A DNA stretch of 11,708 nt from JAWWBN01 sp033720955 (GTDB lineage Bacteria; Acidobacteriota; Thermoanaerobaculia; Multivoradales; JAHEKO01). Positions 1 through 7,333 of the stretch are shown one piece after another. Positions within the stretch are counted from its first letter, which is position 1; the number at the start of each line of letters is the position of its first letter. A program made the translations under genes and the position numbers. The notes under the pieces are model-generated. The model was not told the DNA's origin and searched no databases. It was given only the letters and a program-made list of their open reading frames with translations. Where the stretch lies: positions 1-11,708 of the forward strand of contig JAWWBN010000104.1 in assembly GCA_033720955.1 (NCBI GenBank), written 5' to 3'.

Positions 1-222
1 GACCTCGCGAGAGAGAGTCGCGAAAGCGCTGGCGGCGATCGGCCCCGAGTAGCGGTAGCCGGCGTGGGGCGCGACGACGGCTTTCGGCCCAGGTGTCGGT
101 GCGTCGCTCCGGGCGCCCTCCAGCAGCTCGTCCACCCGCCGCGCCAGGGTCCCGGGATCGGCGGGATAGAAGATTCCGGCGACGGCGGGGGGGCGGATCG
201 CTCGCGGGTCGGACTGGGCCAT
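1..222 (-). CDS. amrB: MEMO1-family protein, AmmeMemoRadiSam system protein B (partial, N-terminal 74 codons)
   Basis: This reverse-strand frame starts at an ATG at 222 and stays open to the left edge, so only the first 74 codons are present; full-length family members are around 270 residues. The family signature is clear: AVAGIFYPADPGTL at residues 13-26, a helix RRVDELL, then KAVVAPHAGYRYSGPIAA at 47-64 with the conserved PHAGY motif (His53) and the following YSG. MEMO1-like proteins belong to the LigB extradiol dioxygenase-like superfamily. In prokaryotes they typically occur with an AMMECR1-domain protein and a radical SAM protein, a three-part system whose biochemical role is not settled. 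The start is supported by GGAGG eight bases upstream. The gene is divergent from the large TamB-Omp85 fusion, with 67 bp between the starts. The partner genes, if present, would lie beyond the left edge. Family assignment is secure; function is unknown. Confidence 0.88.
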   Translation of the reverse strand, partial: MAQSDPRAIRPPAVAGIFYPADPGTLARRVDELLEGARSDAPTPGPKAVVAPHAGYRYSGPIAASAFATLSREV

Positions 223-230
223 CGATCGGG

Positions 231-235
231 CCTCC
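231..235 (-). promoter_or_regulatory. Ribosome binding site of the MEMO1-family gene
   Basis: GGAGG on the reverse strand lies eight bases before the ATG at 222. It decides between that ATG and another ATG at 245, which is out of frame with the MEMO1 signature and has no such site. Confidence 0.7.
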
Positions 236-243
236 GGACGCTC

Positions 244-252
244 ATTACTATA
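244..252. promoter_or_regulatory. AT-rich patch with overlapping -10-like boxes for two divergent genes
   Basis: The sequence ATTACTATA is a run of nine A/T-rich bases in otherwise very GC-rich DNA, between the two divergent starts at 222 and 290. On the reverse strand it reads TATAGT (247-252), which would start transcription near 240 and give a leader of about 18 bases containing the GGAGG site. On the forward strand it reads TACTAT (246-251), with a predicted start near 258 and a leader of about 30 bases. I see no convincing -35 element on either strand. If both boxes are used, the two promoters occupy nearly the same bases and should compete for polymerase. This is inference from composition and hexamer similarity only. 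Confidence 0.45.
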
Positions 253-289
253 CGCCCGGACGGGCAAGCGAGCCCGGGGGCAACGAGCG

Positions 290-3200
290 ATGCGACGACG
301 ATGGCAACGCGGAGCGGTGGTGGCCGAGCTGCTGCTGCTGGCCTTCGGCGGTCTGGCCGGTCTCGGCGCGACCGTGGCGGCCCGCTCGCCCGCGGTGCGG
401 CGGGCCGTCCTCGAGCGGGTGGCCAGCCAGGTGGAGAGCCGCACCGGCGTCGCGTTCGGGGCGTCCGACTTCCGCTTCGACCCCGGGGAGGGACGTCTGG
501 AGATCGACGGCCTGCGGCTGGGGCGGCCGGGCGAGCGGCCCGCCCTGACCGCGCGGCGGGCGACGGTGATGCTGAGGCTGAAGGAGCTGCGAGGGCAGCC
601 CCGAAGGCTGACCTCGGTGGAACTGGACCGGCCGGTGGTGGACCTCTCGGCGCCGCTGCCCGAGCTGGCGGCGTCGGAGGGTGGGGACGGCGGCGGGGGT
701 ATCGAGATCGGCCGCTTCGCGATCACCGGGGGCCAGCTCCTGGGGCTCGCGTTCGAGCCCGGCGGCGTCCTGGAGGCGCTGGAGGCGCGGGAGATCCGCG
801 CCGTGGGCGCGCTGACCGGAGGCCGCCTCACCGCCCGGGTTCTGCGCTCCGCGATCGAGGTGGGCTCGGAGCGCCTGGGCGACCGCAGCGCCACGCTGCG
901 CGGCGAGGCCCGCGGTCCGGTGGGTGGACCGTGGACCTTCGAGGAGGTGTCGCTCGAGAGCGCGGGCTTCTCGGCGCGGCTCTCCGGACAGGCGGGGACG
1001 GGCGACGACGCGCCCCTCACCGTGCGCTTCGCGGCCGAGGGGGAGGCCGAGGGCCTGCTGCCCGGCCGTGGGCTGGCGGGAGCGTGGCGCGCCGACGGCG
1101 AGGTCGACCTGGCGGCCGCGGCCGGGAGGCTGGAGATCGACACCCGGGAGGTGCCCTTCGACCCGGTGGCCCGGCTGCTCTTCGACGACGCTCCCCCCCC
1201 GCCGCTGGCCGGAGCGCGGCTCGACCTGAGCGCGAGGCTGGAGCTGGGGCCGGGATCCCTGGGTCGGGTCCAGGGCGAGGTGACGGCGGCCGGGAGCCGG
1301 GGGGGACGGCGGCTCTTCGGCCTCGAGGCGACGCCGCGGGTGAGCGGGGAGGAGACCCGGCTTCCCCTGGACCTGCGTCTGCTGCCCGACGGTCGGGGCG
1401 AGCGGCGCGTCTCCGGCACGCTGGTCGCCCCGAGCCTGGCGGAGCTCGGCGGGGCGACCTGGGAGAACGGCCGGGCGCGTCTCCGGCTGCCGCGGCTCAC
1501 CGAGCTCCCGGGCCAGATCGAGACGCTCTGGCCCGGGCTGGCGCCGCCGGCTGCCGCCGCCGACCTGGATCGCCTGGGCGCCTCCGGGGCGGTGGCTCTC
1601 GACGCCACCTTCGACGGTCCCCTGACGTCGCCGCGGGTCTCCCTCGACGGGTCGATCACGGCGCGGGGGGGCGTGGTACGGCTGCGCGGCTCCGGCCGGC
1701 CGGCCGAGGGGATCGGCCGGCTCGCAGCCGAGGCGCGGGGCTTCGAGCTGGGCGCGCTGGGGCTCGAGGGTCTGACCGGCACGCTGGACGGGGCTCTCGT
1801 GGCGAGCAGGCCCGGAAGCTCGGAGCCCGCGACCCTCGACGCCGACCTGACAGCCCTCGGCCTGAGCTGGGGCGAGCAGCCGACCCTGGACCGCCTCGCC
1901 CTCGTCGCCGAGTCGCGGGGGGAGCGGCTGCGGGTGACACGGGTCGAGGCGGTGCGGGGCGAGACCTCGGTCCGCGTCGCGGGCGAGCTGCTTCTCGTGG
2001 GGCCCCTGGCGCCGCCCGTCGTCGCCGGCGAGCTGACCGCCGCGGTCGCCGATCCACGTCTGGGTGTGGGCGGCGCGGTCCTCGACGGGCGGCTCGCGGG
2101 CGGCCTTCTCTCGCTGACGGTCGGGCTGGACCCCTCCGGCGCCCCGGCCGAGGTGGAGGCCGAGATCCCCCTGGCGGTCCTCGGTCCCCCCGCGGACGGA
2201 TGGGTGGCGCAGCCGGCCGCGGGCGCGGTGAGTCTCCGGTGGCGGCTGGCCCCGCGCGACTGGGCGCCGCTGCTGGCAGGGCTGGGCGTCGCCCCTCCGG
2301 AGCGGCTCGAGCTGGCGTCGCGGGGCTCCCTGGCCCTCGATCCCGAGCGGCCGCTGGAGGCGTCGGGCCGGGCCACGATCGAGGCGCTGGCGGTGCGGAG
2401 CGGCGCTCTCGATCTCTCGGCGCCGGGCCCCCTCGAGCTGGCGGTCGACGACGGCCGGCTGGAGCTGGCGCCGGCGGTGCTGCAAGTGGCGGGGGAGGAG
2501 GTGGCGCTGGGCGGCTCCGCCCGGCTCCTGGACGAGCGGGTGGCGGTGGTGCTGGATCCCGTCGGGATGGCGGAGTGCTCCGGCCGGTTGGAGGGCGACC
2601 TGCCACGCACCGGCGAGGGCGAGATGGAGGTCTCGCTCGAGCTTCCGCCCTGCGAGGTGGGGGCGCTTGCCACCCGGCTGCTGGAGCTGGAGAAGCCGAT
2701 CGAGATCACCGCCGGGCTCACCGCCCGGGCGCGTCTCGATCCCGCCTCGCCGGCGGCGGCGACGGCGCGGCTCGAGGTCACCGGTCTCAGCGGAGCCCTG
2801 GAGGGCCGGCCCATCCGCCAGCTCGGCCCGCTCGAGGCCAGGCTCGCCGGGGGACGGCTGACCGTGCCCGAGACGACCCTGGAGCTCGGCGGCCTCCCCC
2901 TGACCTTCGACGCGACGGCGGAGCTCGACCCCGAGTGGACGGCCGGGCGGCCGCCGGTGCGATCCCTGGCGGCGCACGCGCGGGGGGGTCTGGAGGCGCG
3001 GCTTCTCACGCCGCTTCTCGCGGGGGGCGCGGCGAGCGGTCCGCTGGCCCTGGAGCTCGACCTCGAGGGCCCGCCCGACGCCCTGGCCGGCAGCCTCCGG
3101 GTGGACGGCCCCGAGGTCTCGATCCTCTACCCCGTGCCGTACCGCACCCTGATCGAGTCGCCCCGTCTGCGGGTCGCGTTCGAACAGGGCGCCTTCCGGC

Positions 3201-6200
3201 TGGACGGCAGCGAGCTGAGGCTGAACGAGGGGCGGGTGCAGCTCCTCGGCGGCCTCGACTCCGCCGGACGGGCCGACCTGAGGGCGGTGCTCTCCGAAGT
3301 CCGCTACCGCCTGGACTACGGTCTCCTGGTCACCCTCGGCGGGACGCTGGAGTGGCGCGGGGACCCGGCCGGAGACTCCACCCTGAGCGGCAGCATCCGG
3401 GTGGCGCGCGGAATCCTCACCCGCCCGATCGAGCTGGACCGGGAGTTCCTGACCGGCCTTCTCTCGCCGGTGGATCTGACGGGCACCTCGGGGGGCCCGC
3501 TGGAGCAGGTGGCGCTGGACCTCGAGGTCTCGACCCGCGAGGGGGTGCGCGTCCGCAACAACCTGGCCGACCTGCTGGTGCTCTGGGACCCCCTCTCGGT
3601 GCGGGGCAACCTGGCCATACCGCGGGTGGAGGGCCGGCTGGAGGTGCAGCCGGGGGGCCTGATCTACGCGCCGGGCCAGACGCTGCGGCTGGAGCGGGCG
3701 TCGATCACCTACAGCGGTCGCCCGGGCGAGCCCCCCGAGCTCGACTTCGCCACCACCACGACGGTGGACGAGCCGCAGTTCTCGCGCGAGACCGCCCTGG
3801 CCGACTCCGCCGCCCTCCCCGGCGACGCCGAGGAGCCGCTGGCCGGGCTCTCCGGTCTCTCGCAGGGGCTGGCGCTCTTCTACGGCGAGCAGGTGGCGTC
3901 GCGGGTCGGCGAGACCCTGGGAGGCACGGAGATCTCGCTCCGGCCCATCCCGGTCTTCGGCGAGACCGACCCGGCGGCGCGGCTCAACATCAGCCGGGAC
4001 TTCACCCGACGGATCTCCGTGGTGGCGTCGGTGGACCTGCGCGAGGCCGAGGGACAGACCTACATCCTCGACCTCCACGACCTCCCCTACGTGGAGCGGC
4101 TGCGCACCCAGCTCTTCACCCTCGACGACGGCACCGAGGGCGCCACCGTGACCCAGACGCTCCGTCTGGGTGGGCGGGCCCCGAGCGCCGACCCGCGAAT
4201 CCGGGAGCTCACCATCGAAGGCCGTCCGCCGGGGGTGTCCCGGCGGGGCCTCAAGCGCGCCCTGCGGCTGGACGAGGGCGATCCGCTGGGGGCGGGTGAC
4301 CGGTTCGCCGCCGAAGTGGACCTGGCCGAGTACCTGCGCGGCCGCGGCTACCCGGCGGCGCGGGTGACGGTGACCGCCCGGGCCAGCGAGCGCGCCGAGC
4401 ACTCCGTGGACCTGGCGGTGGCCATCGACGCCGGGGTGCGGGTGGGGTTCCGGTTCGACGGGGCGCGACCGCCGGAGCGGCTGCGGGGCTCGATCCGCAC
4501 CCTCTACCGCGCCGACCTGTGGGAGGAGGCCTCGCTGGAGGAGATGCGTCAGCAGACGATCCGGGTCTTCCGCAGCCAGGGCTACCTGGAGCCCGAGGTG
4601 AGCGTGGAGGTGCTCCCGGCCGCCGTCGGCGAGCCGGTCGACCGTTGGGTGGTGGTGACCACCCGGCCGGGGGAGCGGATCGAGCCCGGCCCGCCCCTCT
4701 TCGAGGGAGTGCCGCCGGAGGAGAGCGACTTCGTGGCGGCGCGCTTCTGGGGGCCGGTGCAGCGGACCGAGCTGGCGGCGGGGCTGCCCGACGCCGACCG
4801 GCGGGCGCGGGAGGCCCTGGCGGATCTGGGCTACCCCGAGGCGGAGATCGTGGACCGGCGGCTCTCACCCGGGGGGGAGGAGCTCACCGTCACCGTCCGG
4901 CCGGGCCGACGGCAGGTGGTGGCCAGCCTGGAGGTCCAGGGCTTCGACGGGCCCCTGCCCGAGATGGAGGAGCTGGCCCCCGGCGACCCGGCGCGGGTGG
5001 ACCGGATCGCGGCGGCCGCCACCCGGCTGCGGCGGGAGCTGGAGAGCCGCGGCTATCCCGACGCCCGCACCTGGGCCCGCCGCCAGCCGCTGCCCGACGA
5101 CCCCTTCGCCGTCGCCGTCGTCCTGGAGGTCGAGGCGGGCCGGCGCTTCCGCTTCGGCGACGTCGGCTTCGAGGGGCTGGGCTCCACCCGACCGGGGTGG
5201 GCGCGTTCGGTGGCCGGCCTCCCGGGCGGCGACCTCTTCCTCGAGGAGCAGATGCGCCAGGCGCGGCGGCGGCTCTACCGCACCGGTCTCTTCTCCGCGG
5301 TCGGCGCCCGCATCGAGCGCCCGGAGGAGGGGGAGCTGGCGAGCGTGGTCTTCGACGTGGAGGAGCGGCCGCGCTACCAGCTCTCCTACGGCCTGCGGTG
5401 GGACACCGACGACGCCGCCAGCCTGCTGGTGGACGCCACCGACAACAACCTCTTCGGCCGCGGTATCCAGCTCGGCGTCCGGGCGCTGGCCTCCGAGAAG
5501 GACGCGAGTTTCCGCACCATGCTCAGCGTGCCCCGCTTCCTGGGCGGCCGCGGCGAGCTGCGCTGGTTCAACCTGCTGCGACGCGAGGTGGACGAGCTCG
5601 TCCCCTCGGATCTCATCACCGAGAGCTTCGAGTCCACCCTCCAGTACGACCACCCTCTGGGCCAGAATCTCCGTGGACGCGTCTACGGGAGCTGGCTGGA
5701 CACCCGGGTCCGCGAGGAGGAGCCCGACCCGTTCTTCCCCCTCGACGAGCGGCTGCAGAGTCCGGTCCTGGGCGGCCAGCTCCTCTACAACACCCGCGGT
5801 GCGGCGCTGCTGCCCCGGCGGGGCGTCTTCGCCAGCCTGGATCTCTCCGGCAGCGGCGAGTTCCTGGCCAGCGACTTCCGCTACGTCCGGTCGTTCGCCC
5901 AGGTGCACCTCTTCCACCAGCTCGCCGAGAGGGGCCGGCGCGCCGTGGTCTGGGCGCAGAGCTGGCGGGTGGGGGCGGCGGAGGCCTTCAACCAGCGGCT
6001 GGCCCGCGACCGCTTCTTCGCCGGCGGCCCCTTCTCGGTGCGCGGCTACCCCACGGAGAGCCTCGGGCCCTCCGAGACCCTGGCCGGAAACCGGGTGCCG
6101 ACCGGCGGCGAGGCGCTCCTCGTGCTGAACCAGGAGCTGCGGGTGACCGTGCTGCCCGATCGCCTGACGACGCTGCTCTTCTTCGACGCGGGCAACGTCT

Positions 6201-6367
6201 GGGAGCGGCTCGACACGGTCGACGACGAGCTGTTCCAGAGCGCCGGGGTGGGCTTCCGTGCGATCACCCCCCTGGGGATGCTCCGGCTGGACGTAGCCTG
6301 GCCCCTGGACCGCCGCGAGGAGGACTCCGGCTTCCGCCTCCACTTCGGCTTCGGCACCCTCTTCTGA
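290..6367 (+). CDS. TamB-Omp85 (TamA/BamA-like) fusion: inner-membrane-anchored TamB bridge joined to POTRA domains and an outer-membrane barrel
   Basis: This single uninterrupted frame encodes 2025 residues. Residues about 9-31 form one N-terminal hydrophobic signal anchor, followed by an AsmA/TamB-like start (FGASDFRFDPGEGRLEIDG). Residues about 40-1300 are a long beta-rich, repeat-like region ending in a DUF490/TamB C-terminal domain (about 938-1295) with motifs such as LSGSIRVARGIL (from about 1034), LEVSTREGVRVRNN, GRLEVQPGGLIYAPG and LNISRDFTRRISVVASVDL. From about 1303 (RIRELTIEG) there are roughly five POTRA-like units, starting near 1303, 1383, 1465, 1540 and 1618. An Omp85 barrel follows from about 1696 to the end, with VRGY at 1917-1920 (the conserved loop-6 motif) and a C-terminal beta-signal ending in Phe (FGFGTLF). 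In E. coli, TamB (about 1259 residues) and TamA (about 577) are separate proteins that contact each other through the TamB C-terminus and POTRA domains; here those parts are adjacent in one chain. It should span inner membrane, periplasm and outer membrane, acting in outer-membrane protein assembly or lipid transfer. There are only two cysteines, C763 and C788. GGGGG lies about 8 bases before the ATG. Confidence 0.9.
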   Translation: MRRRWQRGAVVAELLLLAFGGLAGLGATVAARSPAVRRAVLERVASQVESRTGVAFGASDFRFDPGEGRLEIDGLRLGRPGERPALTARRATVMLRLKELRGQPRRLTSVELDRPVVDLSAPLPELAASEGGDGGGGIEIGRFAITGGQLLGLAFEPGGVLEALEAREIRAVGALTGGRLTARVLRSAIEVGSERLGDRSATLRGEARGPVGGPWTFEEVSLESAGFSARLSGQAGTGDDAPLTVRFAAEGEAEGLLPGRGLAGAWRADGEVDLAAAAGRLEIDTREVPFDPVARLLFDDAPPPPLAGARLDLSARLELGPGSLGRVQGEVTAAGSRGGRRLFGLEATPRVSGEETRLPLDLRLLPDGRGERRVSGTLVAPSLAELGGATWENGRARLRLPRLTELPGQIETLWPGLAPPAAAADLDRLGASGAVALDATFDGPLTSPRVSLDGSITARGGVVRLRGSGRPAEGIGRLAAEARGFELGALGLEGLTGTLDGALVASRPGSSEPATLDADLTALGLSWGEQPTLDRLALVAESRGERLRVTRVEAVRGETSVRVAGELLLVGPLAPPVVAGELTAAVADPRLGVGGAVLDGRLAGGLLSLTVGLDPSGAPAEVEAEIPLAVLGPPADGWVAQPAAGAVSLRWRLAPRDWAPLLAGLGVAPPERLELASRGSLALDPERPLEASGRATIEALAVRSGALDLSAPGPLELAVDDGRLELAPAVLQVAGEEVALGGSARLLDERVAVVLDPVGMAECSGRLEGDLPRTGEGEMEVSLELPPCEVGALATRLLELEKPIEITAGLTARARLDPASPAAATARLEVTGLSGALEGRPIRQLGPLEARLAGGRLTVPETTLELGGLPLTFDATAELDPEWTAGRPPVRSLAAHARGGLEARLLTPLLAGGAASGPLALELDLEGPPDALAGSLRVDGPEVSILYPVPYRTLIESPRLRVAFEQGAFRLDGSELRLNEGRVQLLGGLDSAGRADLRAVLSEVRYRLDYGLLVTLGGTLEWRGDPAGDSTLSGSIRVARGILTRPIELDREFLTGLLSPVDLTGTSGGPLEQVALDLEVSTREGVRVRNNLADLLVLWDPLSVRGNLAIPRVEGRLEVQPGGLIYAPGQTLRLERASITYSGRPGEPPELDFATTTTVDEPQFSRETALADSAALPGDAEEPLAGLSGLSQGLALFYGEQVASRVGETLGGTEISLRPIPVFGETDPAARLNISRDFTRRISVVASVDLREAEGQTYILDLHDLPYVERLRTQLFTLDDGTEGATVTQTLRLGGRAPSADPRIRELTIEGRPPGVSRRGLKRALRLDEGDPLGAGDRFAAEVDLAEYLRGRGYPAARVTVTARASERAEHSVDLAVAIDAGVRVGFRFDGARPPERLRGSIRTLYRADLWEEASLEEMRQQTIRVFRSQGYLEPEVSVEVLPAAVGEPVDRWVVVTTRPGERIEPGPPLFEGVPPEESDFVAARFWGPVQRTELAAGLPDADRRAREALADLGYPEAEIVDRRLSPGGEELTVTVRPGRRQVVASLEVQGFDGPLPEMEELAPGDPARVDRIAAAATRLRRELESRGYPDARTWARRQPLPDDPFAVAVVLEVEAGRRFRFGDVGFEGLGSTRPGWARSVAGLPGGDLFLEEQMRQARRRLYRTGLFSAVGARIERPEEGELASVVFDVEERPRYQLSYGLRWDTDDAASLLVDATDNNLFGRGIQLGVRALASEKDASFRTMLSVPRFLGGRGELRWFNLLRREVDELVPSDLITESFESTLQYDHPLGQNLRGRVYGSWLDTRVREEEPDPFFPLDERLQSPVLGGQLLYNTRGAALLPRRGVFASLDLSGSGEFLASDFRYVRSFAQVHLFHQLAERGRRAVVWAQSWRVGAAEAFNQRLARDRFFAGGPFSVRGYPTESLGPSETLAGNRVPTGGEALLVLNQELRVTVLPDRLTTLLFFDAGNVWERLDTVDDELFQSAGVGFRAITPLGMLRLDVAWPLDRREEDSGFRLHFGFGTLF

Positions 6368-6385
6368 GGGCGCCGCCGCCTCAGA
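6363..6385. terminator. Inverted repeat at a convergent gene junction, possible bidirectional terminator
   Basis: TCTGAGG (6363-6369) and CCTCAGA (6379-6385) form a perfect 7-bp inverted repeat around a 9-base loop. The left arm contains the TGA stop of the fusion gene and the right arm contains the stop of the reverse-strand TPR gene; only 13 bp separate the two coding regions. There is no T-run on either side, so it is not a classical intrinsic terminator. It may still form a hairpin in both transcripts. Confidence 0.35.
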
Positions 6386-7247
6386 CGCCGCCGAGGATGC
6401 GCCGCGCCTTCGGCGCCTCGGGCGAGTTCGGCGCCAGCTTCAGGAAGCGCTCCAGGTCCGCGACCATGAGGTCCTTGCGTCCCAGCCGGCTCTGGGCCAG
6501 CCCCCGGTAGTAGTAGGCGAGGGCGATCCCGTCGTTGCCCTTCAGCGCCTCGTCGAGGTGCGCCACGGTGTCGCTCCAGCGCTCCTGGGAGGCGCGGGCC
6601 AGCCCGAGGTGGTAGTGGACCAGCGGATCGCCGGGGGCCTTCTCGCGCGCCTTCTCGAGGGCGGTCACGGCGCCCTCGACGTCGCCGGCCCACAGGCGGC
6701 CCATCCCCAGGTGGTAGAGCGCCCTCGGGTTGCCGGGATAGGCGTCCACCAGCGCCTGGGCGCGGGTCACCGCGTCGCGGAAGGCCTGGGTCGCGCCGGC
6801 GCTGTCGCCCTGGGTCCGGAGGGTCTCGCCGAGCTGGATCAGCGGCTCCGGGTCGTCCTTGGCGGCCGCTGCGGCGGCGCGCAGCCGGTCGGCGGCCTCG
6901 GCCAGCCGCTGCTCCTGGAAGAGCACCCGGCCCCAGGCGGAATCCGCCTGCGGCCCGGCGAGGTCGCCCGTCTCCAGGGCCTTCCGGGCCTCGGCGGTCT
7001 CCCAGGCCCAGAGCTTGCGGCTCACCGCGGCGATCTCGGCCGGGGGCTCGAGCGCCGGGGGCAGGCTCGCGCTGGAGCCCTCGGAGGAGCCGTCGGTCTT
7101 GGGCTCCTGGGTCTGGGCGGACTGCTGCCGCGCCTTCTTCTTCTTCTCCTTCTGGCGCTTTCGCGGATCGGCGTCGGCCGCTCCCACGGCCAGGGCCAGA
7201 AGGGCCAGAAGGGCGATCAGGGTACGTCGGGATGGCGGTGCGATCAT
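6381..7247 (-). CDS. Exported TPR-repeat protein
   Basis: The protein has 288 residues from the ATG at 7247, chosen because AGGAG lies nine bases upstream and a signal peptide follows at once; the frame stays open much further upstream, but that part only mirrors the PPK2 gene. Residues 1-26 are a typical Sec signal peptide: Arg at 7-8, a Leu/Ala core at 10-21, and a likely cut after the A24-D25-A26 site. There is no cysteine at the cleavage point, so it is not an obvious lipoprotein. Residues 29-45 are a strongly basic Lys/Arg/Gln stretch, followed by a Ser/Glu/Pro-rich linker to about 70. The rest consists of about five tetratricopeptide-like helical pairs (about 100-133, 134-167, 173-206, 207-241, 242-275), the clearest being ALYHLGMGRLWAGDVEGAV and VHYHLGLARASQERW. 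TPRs mediate protein-protein contacts. It lies 86 bp downstream of PPK2 on the same strand and converges with the TamB-Omp85 fusion. The specific function is unknown; a periplasmic scaffold is the most the sequence supports. Confidence 0.85.
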   Translation of the reverse strand: MIAPPSRRTLIALLALLALAVGAADADPRKRQKEKKKKARQQSAQTQEPKTDGSSEGSSASLPPALEPPAEIAAVSRKLWAWETAEARKALETGDLAGPQADSAWGRVLFQEQRLAEAADRLRAAAAAAKDDPEPLIQLGETLRTQGDSAGATQAFRDAVTRAQALVDAYPGNPRALYHLGMGRLWAGDVEGAVTALEKAREKAPGDPLVHYHLGLARASQERWSDTVAHLDEALKGNDGIALAYYYRGLAQSRLGRKDLMVADLERFLKLAPNSPEAPKARRILGGV

Positions 7248-7256
7248 GTCGGTTCT

Positions 7257-7261
7257 CTCCT
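7257..7261 (-). promoter_or_regulatory. Ribosome binding site of the TPR protein gene
   Basis: AGGAG on the reverse strand (within CAGGAGAGAACCGACATG) lies nine bases before the ATG at 7247. It fixes the start at the signal peptide rather than at any upstream position in the same long open frame. Confidence 0.65.
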
Positions 7262-7273
7262 GGTTGCCGGGGG

Positions 7274-7323
7274 GCGGACCCCCTCGCCGCCCACTGGGAG
7301 CAAACCGGGTGCCAAGGGTCCGC
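7274..7323. repeat. Inverted repeat between the PPK2 and TPR genes
   Basis: GCGGACCC (7274-7281) and GGGTCCGC (7316-7323) are perfect 8-base inverted copies separated by 34 bases in the 86-bp gap between the two reverse-strand genes. A smaller local stem of five G:C pairs, with loop CGGA, overlaps the left copy (7270-7283). Such structures could weaken read-through or shape the TPR leader, but in DNA this GC-rich chance matches are common. Confidence 0.3.
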
Positions 7324-7333
7324 GCGGAGCGCC

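Noticed and set aside
243..245. Alternative ATG for the leftmost reverse-strand gene
   Set aside because: It is out of frame with the MEMO1 signature and lacks a ribosome binding site; the ATG at 222 fits both.
1193..1200. Run of eight C residues in the fusion gene as a possible frameshift or sequencing indel
   Set aside because: The frame before and after is the same, with consistent TamB-like sequence on both sides, so no shift is needed.
64..4299. A 1411-codon open frame in another forward frame inside the TamB region
   Set aside because: It is a composition shadow: very high GC removes stop codons from all frames. Its product is Arg/Gly/Pro/Ala-rich without domains, while the frame starting at 290 shows clear TamB motifs.
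248..4402. A 1384-codon open frame on the reverse strand opposite the TamB region
   Set aside because: It is antisense to a well-supported gene, has no recognisable domain, and would cross the divergent promoter. It is expected by chance at this GC content.
4865..6343. A 492-codon reverse-strand frame opposite the Omp85 barrel
   Set aside because: It is the mirror of codon-biased coding sequence; no domain or signal peptide and no credible ribosome binding site were seen.
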